Shown here: positions 22,183-34,600 of the stretch, piece after piece | Numbering within the stretch: position 1 is the stretch's first letter | Layout of the letters: every line of letters begins with the position of its first letter | Source: Symbiodinium natans | Taxonomy: Eukaryota > Sar > Dinophyceae > Suessiales > Symbiodiniaceae | Direction of reading: 5' to 3' | NCBI GenBank assembly: GCA_905221605.1 | Contig: CAJNDS010001447.1 | Span: 504,216-568,215, forward strand | DNA: 64,000 nt | Position numbers and translations under genes: made by a program | The notes under the pieces: model-generated | Told to the model about the DNA's origin: nothing | What the model saw: the letters and a program-made list of their open reading frames with translations, nothing else | Database searches by the model: none

Positions 22183-25100
22183 GGCGGGTTAGGGTTTAGG
22201 GTTTAGGGTTTAGGGTTTAGGGTTTAGGGTTGAGGGTTGAGGGTTGAGGGTTTAGGGTTTGGGGGGGGGTTCAAGGTTCCCATGTAAAGTAGCCACACCA
22301 AAAAAGGGTGGCCTTGATACAAGATGGTTGCTGGGCTACCGAGGATTACTTGAGGAAGGTCATCGTGGACGACTGCCTTGGCATTTGCACAGACCTCGAA
22401 GGGCTCATGCAGCGCAACGTGGCTGCATACAAATGCGAGTGGAAGGAGGTGGTCTACGACGAGGAGCTGCAGAAGAAGTTCACTCAGTTCGCCAACACCG
22501 CGGAGACCCTGGACACCGAGCAGGTGGAGTACGTGAACATGCGGAAGCAGCGACACCCAGCCACCTACGACCTCCCGGACATCAAGGGAGAGGCGCTTTT
22601 CTCCAAGGAGAAGGCTTCCGACAGCTGGGAGTGGTACCCTGCAGGCAAGGCGAAGGACTTCCCTGCCTGCAGTGGTCTCGCAATGAAGCATGGTGATGCG
22701 GAGGTCGCCGTCTTCAACCTGTCTCACCGCAAAGCTGAATCAGAGAGGTGGTTCGCAACCCAGAACCTGTGTCCCTCCAAGCAGGTGCGGGTGCTCTCCC
22801 GCGGTCTAGTAGGCGAGCCCGCGAGCGGCGCTATCACCATTGCTGATCCGGTGTACAAGACAGTCTATGACCTGAGACTTGGTAGCCCCGTGGTGCCCTT
22901 TTCCCATTTTTTTGGTTCAAGGTTCCCTATTCATAAAAAGTAACAACTCCAAACAAAAAGGGTGCCCTTATTAGAATGTGTTTATTAAAAAGTAACAATC
23001 CCCGCAAAAAAAAGGTGCCCTTATTAGAATGTGTTTACTGGGCTACCAAGGAGAACTGGGCAGGGCATCACCAGCCCGGATCTCAACCTCTCCACGTTCC
23101 CGACGCGCGTGACGGCAGACGGCACGGTGGAGGTGAAGCTGCCTTTGCCGGAGGAGTACCTTGGGGCTGTCATATACCCTATACTGCGACAATCCCTTTT
23201 GGGCTATGTGGCGGTTTACCCTAGTATAGATCCCAAATAGTAGGAGATCCCCTTAGAATACCGACCTCAAGAAGGTACCCCGAATATCGTAAGCCCCCAC
23301 AAGAACCATAAACCCTCGAAAGTTCATTTGGCCCTTAAACCCTAAACCCTAAACCCTATAACCCTATAACCCTATAACCCTATAACCCTATTACCCTATT
23401 ACCCTACTAACCCTACAACCCTAAACCCAAGGTATGCCAAGGCACTCCAGGCGGCGGCCCGCAAGGCGGTCGAGGAGTCCGGCGTGAAGGCTGCTAAGGT
23501 CATGGGCAACTCGGTAGGCCCTTGGGACATTTCGTAACCCTAAGCTCTAAACCCGAAACCCTAAACCCTATTTTCCCTATTTTGGGTTTAAGAGGATCAT
23601 GTTTAGGAATGTTTTTTTTTTTCCCCCCCCCCGCCCCCCCTTGCTGGGTTTCAGAGGATCATAATTTAGGAATATGTTTCAGAGGGTTTCAAGAGCCATC
23701 CTAGGCAAGTCAAAGCCCTTCGACGCCAACGGCAAGCACATCGCCTTGGACTGGTAGGGCCCTAAACCCTAAACCCCAAAAACTCTAGAATGCAACGCGC
23801 GAGCTGCAGGCAACACTATTTACCGACTGTCCTTGATACCCCATGGGCTTGATTTTCCAAGTCCTGCAGGCTCGCTTTCAGAAACGGCTCAGATGAAGTC
23901 TGATCGACAGTTGTCAACAGTTGTTCTCACCCCGCATCACGCCCAGAGTCAATCTATACGATTTGTGTGGTGATGTTGTAGATGTTTCTCGTACCATCAG
24001 AGGATGAGTAATGTTTAGGAGCGCAATAACAAGCTTCAGAAATGTTAGACTGGCTTGGCAACCCCGAGAGATCGTTCCATGATCCGCTTTTGTTGCAGCA
24101 TCCAGTGCGGAGCATAGATGGATGCTTAAAGCACCGCTTGTCTGGCACGTTGTCCGATGAGGGGAGGGCTCGAGTGGAACTCAGCCCTTCACCTTTTCTA
24201 CGAGCAGCTTGTCAGCTCACGTGTTATTCCACAGCAAGAGGCGCGCCAAAGTGCAAAGTGTGCAATGCTGCACAGGTTGGCGGCTGTTCTTCCGTAGTCC
24301 CTATACACCTTGAACCCTACTCCCCGAATATCCGAGCCGGAAATGAAAGAAAGATGGCTACTGTAGTCGGTGGTTGTGGACGCCGCCACAAATGCTAAGA
24401 CCAGGTTTGCAAAATGCAAGTTGGAAGCCGAAAGCTTCGCGTTGAAGCTGGATTGGAGACGCTGAAGTGGTTCGCCCCTGAATCCTCAAAACCATGAATG
24501 CCGAATCGCTGAACCCTAAGCCTAAACTCTGAAGAAAACAGGTCTATGGTGCATTCGGCATTCACCCGCTCCGTGCCGAGCAGTGGAGCGAGGAAGTGGA
24601 GGAGCAGCCGGGTAGATGCCAAGATGCTTAAATGTATGGAACTATCACCCGTAAGCCCGAACTTCTATGGATAGTTGTCGAGCACAACGGAAGGATTCGC
24701 GAGGAGTGCTCGCAGCTACTTCGCATGCTTAAGATTACGTCGCTGTGTCAAGGGAGAATGGTGCAGAGTATGGCTGAACATAACGCGGCGGTGGCAGTGA
24801 GTCAGGCTTGGGGCAGCGAAACAGGTTTTGTGAGCAGTATCAGGTTTCGTTCTTGACGTCTTACATTCTGAGTCCCCTAAGACATCTTCTGCTGGTGCAT
24901 ATATTTTTCTGCCGTCGTTCGACATATGTGTTAGACAGTGTTGTTTTAAGTTTCAGGGCACCCGAACGCAGCTACGCCTTTTTTGCTAAGCTTTCCAGAA
25001 ATTCAAATCCGAAGTCAGCCCCAAACAAACTCCAAAGCTCAGAACTTTCAACCCTACACCCTAATCCGCCGACGGATGAGGGTTTAGGGTTTAGGGTTTG

Positions 25101-25549
25101 GGGTTTGGGGTTTGGGGTGTGGGGTTTAGGGTTTAGGGTTTAGGGTTTTGGGTCGCGTGTTGCAAAGGAGAAGATAGTCGACATGATGTCCCTGGACAAA
25201 GTGGTCGCCTGGGGCGAATGTGGTTTGGACTACTTCGCGCCTTGGCGGGCCGCGAGGGGTTAGGGTTTAGGGTTTATGGTTTAGGGTTTAGGATTGTGGG
25301 CCCCTTATATGTCAAGCTTATATGAGGGACCTGGTGCTTTGATCTGTCATTCCCGATTCAGAACAGTATGAAAGGTAAAGCGCTTCTCTGCACACCTATC
25401 CTTTCGGTACAGCAGCTTTGAGAAGTTTAGGGTTTGCAAGATACCAGGTGTTGCTCCTAAACCCTAAACCCTGCCGCTTAAACCCTGAACTCTACACCTC
25501 TAAACCCCGCACCCTAAACCCTAAACCCCACAGGGTAAGGGTTTTGGGT

Positions 25550-25621
<72 letters not shown>

Positions 25622-28600
25622 TGCCCCGACCCTGCCCCTTCCACCCATCCCTCACCCCTCATTCCCCCCTAGCTCCGCGAGCGAAACCCTCACAAACCCT
25701 GAGGCCCAGCCCTATGGGGGTTAGGATTCAGAGGGTGTGGAGTTCAGGGAGGGTCGGTTGAGGGGTTGAGGGGTTGAGGCTTGGGTTTCTGTGTAACCCC
25801 AAACCCTATCAGCCCGTTGGCCCTCAGGACAAGCAGACACGCGGACAGATACAGGACGCTGAGTTGTTTGTTTGCTCGTATAACCCTGAACCCTAAACCC
25901 TAAACCCTAAACCCTAAACCCTAAACCCTAAACCCTAAACCCTAAACCCTAAACCCTAAACCCTAAACCCTAACCCGTAAGAGAGGGGGCTCCGAAAGGG
26001 GAAGAGGCAGCATCTGAAACCCTAGGAAGGGCGACGGAATATCAGGCACACATTTTGCTACATACCCCCGTTGGTTCGACACAACCCTGTACCCTAAACA
26101 TCCCTAAACCCTAAACCCTAAACCCTAAACCCTAATTCCCAGGCCCTAAACCCCCTCCCTGAAGAGTTGTCGGTGTGAAGGGCTTATGGTTCAGAGACGT
26201 CTGGGCTCAGAGCATGAAGCTGCATGCAGCCTTGCGAAGCTCCAGCTGGTTTAGGGTTTAGGGTTTAGGGTTTAGGGTTTAGGGTTCAGGGTTCCCTAAG
26301 TAAGCCCTCAACCCAATCTTCGAAACATGCAAGACGTGTTCGCGGCAAGAACCTTGCTAGAGGATGTTCAACTAAGACCCCCAGCTTCCGTTATAGCGTT
26401 TAGGGTTTAGGGTTTCGGGTTTAGGGTACCCTACTTTTCCCTGGCTTGCCCCCAGCCAAAGCTGGTTTGCAATCTCCTCCAAGCCATGTTCCTCTGGACG
26501 CAGCCCCAAACCCTAAACCCTCAATCCTAACCCCTATAAGCACTAAGCCCTATAAGCCCTCTAAGTCCTATAAGCCCTGTAAGCCATAAACCCTTAAACC
26601 CTAAACCCTAAACCCTAAACCCTAAACCCTAAACCCTAAACCCTAAACCCTAAACCCTAAACCCTAAACCCTAAACCCTAAACCTTAACCCCGAAAAGCC
26701 CTAAACCCAAGCCCAAGCCCTCCAACCCCCCCCCGGAGAGCCTTAAACCCTACACCCTAAACCCTAAACCCTAAACCCTAAACCCTAAACCCTAAACCCT
26801 AAACCCAGGCCCTAGACTCCAACCCCCCGGAGAGGACATGGCAGCTCGGGAGCTGCAGCGCAAGGTCTTCGCGCGGCAGATCGACCTGGCGGCGCCCTGG
26901 TGTCCGAAGGGTTGAGGGAACCCTAAAACCCTAAACCCCTAAACCCCTAAACCCTAAACCCTAAACCCTAAACCCTAAACCCTAAACCCTAAACCCTAAA
27001 CCCTAAACCCTAACTTACAGGTCCAGGGGTAGGGCTTCGGGTTCGGAGGCTTCGGGGCCTCTTAGGGTAGGGACTTTCGGCATGCGATGGTCTATATGAG
27101 GACTGCTGCAGATCACTTGTGAGACAGCCTCAGCTCTTAATTGTCTAGGGTTTAGGGTTTAGGGTTTAGGGTTTAGGGTCTAGGGTTTAGGGTTTAGGGT
27201 TTAGGGTTTAGGGGAGCGAGCGTTAGAAATAGCAAACGAAGAAATATACAGTAGACGGGATAGAGAAAGGCCCGAGGTAAGCCATTATAGAGTTCAGGGT
27301 GCAGGACTTAGGGTGGTAGAGTTGATTGGGCTCTTTGACTTTTTAGAGTGTCGGGTTTAGTTTTTTTTTTGTTTTGGCTTTTAAAGGGTTTTTGTGTTTT
27401 AGGGTTATAGGGTTTAGAGACCTTCACGTTCATTTTGTTTAGGGTTTGTAAAATTCTAAACCCTAAGCCCTGAACCCTACACCCTAAACCCTAAACCCTA
27501 AACCCTAAACCCTAAACCCTTCACGTTCATTTTGTTTAGGGTTTGTTAAAGGGTTCTGGGTTTGGCGGTTTTAGGCTTCAACCCAGGGATGAGCACTGGG
27601 GGGGCCTCACAGGAGCGCGGGGGCGGGTGCCTTGTGGCGCTGGAATAAAAGGATCCTGATGGGTTTAGGGTTTAGGATTTAGGGTTTAAGGTTTAGGGTT
27701 TAGGGTTTAGGGTTTAGGGTTTAGGGTTTAGCGAACCCCTAAACAGGGAACCCCAAGAATACAGTAGAATAGAAAGGGAGCATAAGGACCCTGGTAGGTA
27801 TATTCCTGTCATGCTCCTGCTATCGTTCTCGGGGTCCCCTGTTGAAAAAATTAGGGATTCCATTCAAGTCCCTTCATGGAACTTGGTAGCACAGTGGTAC
27901 CCTTTACCTTTTTTTGGTTCTGGGTTCCCCATAAAATAACCAACCCCAAAAAGGGTGCCCTTATTATAATCTGGTTACTGGGCTACCAAGGGAAGATTCA
28001 TGCCAATGTGGGGGTTGTTCTAGTCAAGGCATTCGTTGTACCCGGCCATTGAATTTCGGTTCTCCATCATGTAAGAGGATTTGCATTGCAGACCTTTCGA
28101 CAGATCCCCCATGCAAGGGGTCATTTTCTGTTTCTGTTCGAATTGGCATTTGGGGATGTACGAAAATAGGGGAACCCCTATATAGATCCCCAAGCCCCAA
28201 TAAGGTACTGTACCCCTAATTTCGGAAACCCAATTTCGGTTCATACAAGACCCTAGACCCTAAACCCTAAACTCTCAACCCTAAACCCTAAACCTTGAGT
28301 CACTGCTGAGGTATCCCTGAACAAGCCGCTGGTGGTCCACACGCGCTTTGCAGAGGAGGCGCCTTGCGCTGTGACCGTGGGGAAGCTTTACGCGATCATC
28401 CTGACACCCTTCCCTGAAAGAGAAGGAGGGTTTAGGGTTTAGGGTTTCGGGGTTTAGGGTTTAGGGCTTTCGAAAATTTCGAAAATAGGGGACCCCTAAA
28501 ATAGGCCTCTAATAGTAGGATTCCCTTACAACATGGACGCCAAGAAGGTACCCTTAATCTCAGAAGCCCCCAATCAAGTCGTAGCCTATGATCTTCAGCG

Positions 28601-31600
28601 GCGTGTCGGCTCATTCTGACGAGTCGATTTTGTGATTCTTGAGTTTCCTTAACACAACTTAGTTGCCTTCCTGTGGGTCATAATATGGCTAGGATGCCCA
28701 GTAGTAGCCAGATTTATGTTTTGGGGGGTTTGGGTTCCCTTATAGTATAAGCCCATTTAAGCAAAAAGGACACACTTTTTAATCCTAGGTTGCTGGGCAA
28801 CCTAGATGGTTGTAGCTTACCAAGCTTCTTCTGGGTTTTCTGACACCCTATAGGCAACCTGCAGAGAAGTAGTTTCCGGGTCAGGGTTCCGGAGCTGGGT
28901 TCAGGGTTTAGTACCCTAAACCCTAAACCCTAAACCCTAAACCCTAAACCCTAAACCCTAAACCCTAAACCCTAAACCCTAAACCCTAAACCCTAAACCC
29001 TATAAACCCTAAACCCTAAACCCTGTGCTGACCAACCCTAAACCTTAAACCCTCAACCCCGACACTCCGATACACCGCCTTCCCGAAGCCCTCAGAGGCT
29101 CCGAGGCTCGAATGCTTTAGGGTACTAAACCCCTAAACCCTAAACCCCGAACCCTAAACCCTAAACCCTAAACCCTATAGTATCTAAAGATACCAGGACA
29201 CTTTAGAATTGCTGGACGAGCATCTTCCTGAAGACCACCCCGTGCTTCGGAGCAGATCCAGCTGGGTTTTAGGGTTTAGGATACGGGGGGGATTCCTTAA
29301 ATGAGGGTCCCTTTTGGAGTTACTTTTATAAGGCATTATAAGGCGGGAGTCTTTGGGCGCGTCCCGTGAGAAGCTGCGCGACTAGTGAAAGCTAGAACAT
29401 GCGATGCTAAATCCTACAACCCTAAACCCTAAGCCCTAAACCCTAAACCCTAAACCCCAAACCCTAAACCCTAAACCCTAAACCCTAAACCCTAAACCCT
29501 AAACCCTAAACCCTACTCCCAACCTTTCAAGCCCTCAGCTCTACATCTCCTTGGGGTTTGCGGCTTTTGTGTTTCGGGCCTTCGGGTTTAGGGTTTGGGA
29601 TGAGGGTTTGGGGTTAGGGTTTAGGGTTTAGGGTTTAGGGTTTAGGGTTTAGGGTTTACGGGTTCTGCGCCCAAGACATGCGGGCTTGCGATTGGGGATA
29701 TAAAGGTTGCCATTTGAGCCTGCGTTGAGCCGGCGGGGATGGTTTGAGAAGCATCTATATATTTTCCAGGACCGGGAGTAGGCCCTTTTTTCCATTTTTT
29801 AGGGTTGGGGTTCCCTCAAAATCCCCTTAAAAACCCAAAAAGGGTACCCTTTTTATTCCTAGGCTGCTCCCGGGTCTAGTTTTCGATGCTTGGGTGATTG
29901 AGTGGCCACAGAGATGCAGCTATTGGGGCTGGAGTTGGAGGTTCATGGTACTTATGAACCAATTCGAAGTGTACTTCTAACCCACGTATCAGCCCCTTAA
30001 AGGGCCCTAGTATGGTTATGCTTGAGATATAAGTACAGTTCTGATTGGGTTAACAAGTACCCTGAACCTCCAAGTATACATTTCAATAGCATGCCGGTGA
30101 CTTCGAGCACGGGAGCCTGCCTAAACCACCGATTGGAGTAGTGGCCCCTGTCGTACGTAGAGCTGTAAGGGCCCAACACAGAGGGATACAAGCCGCATTC
30201 CCGAGGTCACAAGTTAGCACCCTCAACCCTAGCCCTAAACCCTAAACCCTAAACCCCAAACCCCAAACCCCAAACCCTAAACCCCAAACCCTAAACCCTA
30301 AACCCTAAACCCCAAACCCTATACCCTAAACCCCGACTTGTTGGAGTCGAACCCCAGGTGCACGTTCACTGCTTTACCAGCTCACTGGGCTTGGCGTCAA
30401 GCCTCCTCGAGCGCTTCCCGGCACCTGGAGTCGCAAGCTTCTTTTTTTGTTTTTATTTGTTTATTTATTCAATTATTTTATTTATTTATTTATTATTATT
30501 TTTTTTTTTTTTTTGGGGGGGGGGGGTGGGGGGGTTTGGGTTTAAGGTTTAGGGTTTAGGGTTTGGGGTTTGGGGTTTGGGGTTTCGGGCTTAGAGGTTC
30601 AGGGTTTAGGGTTTAGGGGCTAGGGTTCAGTGCTTTCGGTGGTTCAAGGTGTCTTTCAGGTTTTTGCTTTGGGGCTTTAACACCTTTGTGTGTGTGTGTG
30701 TGCTCAGCCGTAGGGCTTTCAGGTCAAGGGTTGGGGGGCTGCACTTCGGGGTTGGGGATTTTTGGGCTTTTGGGCTTGGGTGGATCTCAACCAGGGACTT
30801 GCAGTACGGGAGGCTTTTGGGGGATCGAGGGTTTGGTTCAAGGGTTGGGTTGTTGGGGCAGTTGGTGCTTTGGGGGTCCGCTGTTCTCTAGACTGGAGCA
30901 GGGCTGGCCTCAAGGTATTTCCTAGGCAGGATAAGGGGGGGCCCTTAAACAGGGAGCCCTTCTGAACCCTTTTCTGGCTTACTGAAACAGGGACCTTATT
31001 GAGAGGGTCTGTAGCCCCAAGGGTCCCGCTAATCCTATCCCCTGGTATTTAGGCGGGCCGGTCTACAATAATTATGAGCCCTTGTTTGGTGAGGTGTGGT
31101 TTTGGGTTCAGGGTTTTCGGCAAATGGGAATATCTTATATGAACTTTGGGACTGCATTTAGGGTTTATAGGGTTCAGGTGGAAGAGTGAGGTGTATGTTG
31201 CCAAGCTGCCGACCTCCCATTCTCCCAACAATCGGAGACCTCTACAAGTAGGAGTTGGACAGTTGACAAGAGTTGGAGCCCAGACCCATGGAGCAGTTTC
31301 CAGGTATGTCTTGTCTTTTCTCTCTTTGGGGGTAAGAGAGGGTCCTTTGCAGGAACATTCCGAGGCAGGCCCCTGGAACATATTGTATTTCCCCTAATTG
31401 TGTTTCAGAGCATCATCTTCAGGAGTATTGTTCAGAGGGTTTTAAGCGCCGTCGTGTAGTTCCTTTCTGGGCTAGTATTTGGGGCTTAGGAGGTTTAGGA
31501 GTTTAGGTGTTTAGCGTTTACGGTTTAGAGAACCCATGGTACTGTCCATAGGAGCCCCCAAAACCCTGAATCCTAAACCCTCCCTAAACCCTACGCCGAA

Positions 31601-34600
31601 CGAACTCTTCAGGCGCTTCGGATCGGGTTCACCGGGGCCAGGTCCCCAAACACTGGGGGTTTAGGGTTTAGGGTTTGGGGTTCGGGTTTTGGGTTTCGGG
31701 TGTAGGGTTTAGGGTTTAGGGTTTAGGGATTCTCTAGACTCGGGTCCCTTTTTGAGGTTGCTATGCTAAGGCGGCCCCGTTTTCTTCAGGGTAGCCCAAA
31801 AAGGGATCCTAATTTTGAGAACTGACCATATCAGCGCCCAGAGGCTGCTTTCTTACTTTGGGCCAGGGTTTGGAAATTTCCTTGTCATAGTGGGATAACA
31901 TTTTACATTTTTGAGGGTACTTAAACTCAATAAGAATAAAATTTTAAATTTTTATTACTATCCCAACTATGAACCAGATTTGGGGTTTGTAGTTTAGGAG
32001 GGTTTGGGGTTTTAGGACTTTGGGGTTTAGGGTCCAGCATGCCCTGATGCGAAAGCGTCTGACATCCATAGTTCTCTAAATCATAGTCAGTTTTTTTTTT
32101 TTTTGTTTGTGTGTGTGTGTGTTTTTTTTTGGGGGGGGGGGGAGGGTATCAACCCGGCTTCCCAAATCCCGGCACCCTAAATCCCTACCTCAACTCGTCC
32201 CCAAAAACCCCTGAAGCCCTAAACCTTGCATAAACTACCCCCAAAGAAGTTCCCCTTAAAGGCCCTGTATCCTAAATCCTATACCCTACTCCAGGCATTG
32301 AATCCTAAACCCTAAACCCTATACCCTAAACCCTAAACCCTAAACCCTAAACCCTAAACCCTAAACCCTAAACCCTAAACCCTAAACTGCAATAATCCCC
32401 CAATCCCTTCGCCCAGGTTATCACCTTCAAGAACGCCCCTGAAGTGCAGGAGCACGAGCCAAGGGGCTCGCACACATTCAGGGTTTAGGGTGTTACGGTT
32501 TAGGGTTTTACCCTAAACGCCAAGCCCTAAACCCTAGACCCCTCCCTTGATTCCTGCTTACCAAATATGAAGAAGAAACTAGACCCGGGCAGCATTCTGC
32601 ACACATCTTTACTTGGTCGGCGCCCTCTGAGATTGCACACCTATATGCTAGGATGCTCTCTGCAGGGACTACACACAAAAGGAAATAGAGCATTTAATTT
32701 TCACCCTTTTTGATTCTCGGGGTTTTTAGACAGACTGCCCTAAACCCTATAAGCCCTAGTACAGACTCACAGATTCAAGGCACAGACTCTCTCAACCCTT
32801 CAACCAGAGACGTTGCCTTTTGTGGATGGGGTACGAAACGTCAGTGCTAAACCCTGGACCCTGACCAAGGAGACCCTCAACCTAAATCCCGAACCCTACG
32901 CGCAGGAGGTCGTGCGCAATGTGCCGCTGGACCGGATCCTGTTGGAGACGGACGGTCCATACATGGCGCCAGGTTCCCACATGGATATCTGAGCAGCGGA
33001 GGCTTGAGGGCTTGGGGTCCTGACCCCTACACCCGGATGCCCGAAGTTCCACCCCTTTACCCTTTACCCTAAACCCTAAACCCTAAACCCTAAACCCTAA
33101 ACCCTAAAGCCACAAACCCTAAAACCCTGGCCCTCCCAGGCACCTCCTTGAACGCCCTGAATCTTGGGATTAGCAAGTTCAGTCGGTTGCCGCAATCCTT
33201 AACATACCTCACCGCCGTGAAAATCGCACCCGAATCTCAACAAAGCTTGATGTGCAGGCCTGGATGAGATGCTTCATTTCAACGCTGTTGACGAATGCCT
33301 GTTGTTGAGGTCGTTCTTGCGGATAAATCGGTTTTTGCAACTTGCTATATACTTAGCGTCATGTTCTTTGTGTCTGGGCCTCATGCCCAATTGCCAGCCA
33401 AGGCACGGCTTAGGGTTAGCTTAAAGAGTTTCCAAGTTGAAGGGTCGAAGGGTTTCAAGGGCTTTTGGGGTTCCAGGGGTTGTGGTGCTTTAGGGAATAC
33501 GAGCCACGCCTTCAAGTCAAGACCCCCCAACCCCAAAGAACTTTTTACCCGAGCGCCAGCCAAGGCACGCTTGCGCACAGTTTTTAGGGTCAACCCTTGA
33601 CCCTGTACCCTAAACCCTAAACCCTAAACCCTTAACCTTCCTGAGCCTTGAAAGGGCTTAAGGGTTCAAGCATTTGGGTGTGCCTCGCACGGTGGGTTTT
33701 AGGGTTTAGGGTTTGGCTCGAGAGTTGAGAGCTTAGAGTTTTAGGGTTTTCGGTTTAGGCGCTTGGCCTGCTCCGCTACATGTGGACTGCCCAAGGCCAG
33801 AGCCATTTCGGGGGCGCATCGCCCATCCAGGCGATGGCCAAGAATTTGGGGTTTAGGGCCTAGGGCTTGGGGTTTAGGGGGTCTTTGATGTAACCGCCGT
33901 TCCGGTTAGGGCTTTGGGTTCAGGGCTTTGAACGTCTTTGGGCTAGAGCTTTCCGAAGGTCTTCTTTCACACCGGGCGGCAACAGGCTTCTTCTGTTTGA
34001 CTCGCTTCTTGCTCAGGAGACTATAAGTAACTACCCCACGACTGGATTGTCGGGCATGTCGGACGAGCTTGGGGTTTCATGATACCTGTCAAACGTACCT
34101 GCACTCAGTAGTAAATACCCTATACTTCCTAAACCCTAAACCCTAAACCAGTATCCTTTGCCCCATTTCAACCCCAAACCCATAAAACATCGGTACCTGA
34201 AGAGAGGACGTCGTCCTCAGACTCAAGGACAGTACAAATCTGCGGACTTAGGGTTTAGGGTTTAGGGTTTAGGGTTTAGGGTTTAGGGTTTAGGGTTTGG
34301 GGCCGGTGCCGGTGCCTACCTCGTGAGGAAGATTCTCTCAGAATTCTATTTAAGGAGCCGATGGCTTGAGTTCATCTTGCTTATTGAGGGGTGGTTAAAG
34401 GCCAGGGTTTAGGGTTTAGGGTTTAGGGTTTAGGGTTCAGGGTTTAGGGTTTTCTGAACCTTAAGCTTCAAACCCCAAACTTGGGGTGGGGGCTTGCGGT
34501 TGAGAGCTTGAATGTTAGGCATGGAACAACTATAAACCCCGAACCCATCAAACAACCGTAAACCCTAAACATCCCTAAGCCCTAGGCCCTATACCGCCTA

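Noticed and set aside
24042-24398. 118-codon frame between the two genes
   Set aside because: No recognisable domain and lies in the host intron remnant. It could be a chance frame; no splice or leader signal supports it.
25418-25672. Proline-rich 84-codon frame
   Set aside because: Encoded by a C71 homopolymer inside a tatD intron.
31637-31645. GT donor at GCCAG/GTCCCC for tatD exon 12
   Set aside because: Using that GT breaks the frame to the next exon. A GC donor three bases after the last glycine codon's start keeps GFTGVITF, as expected for the family.
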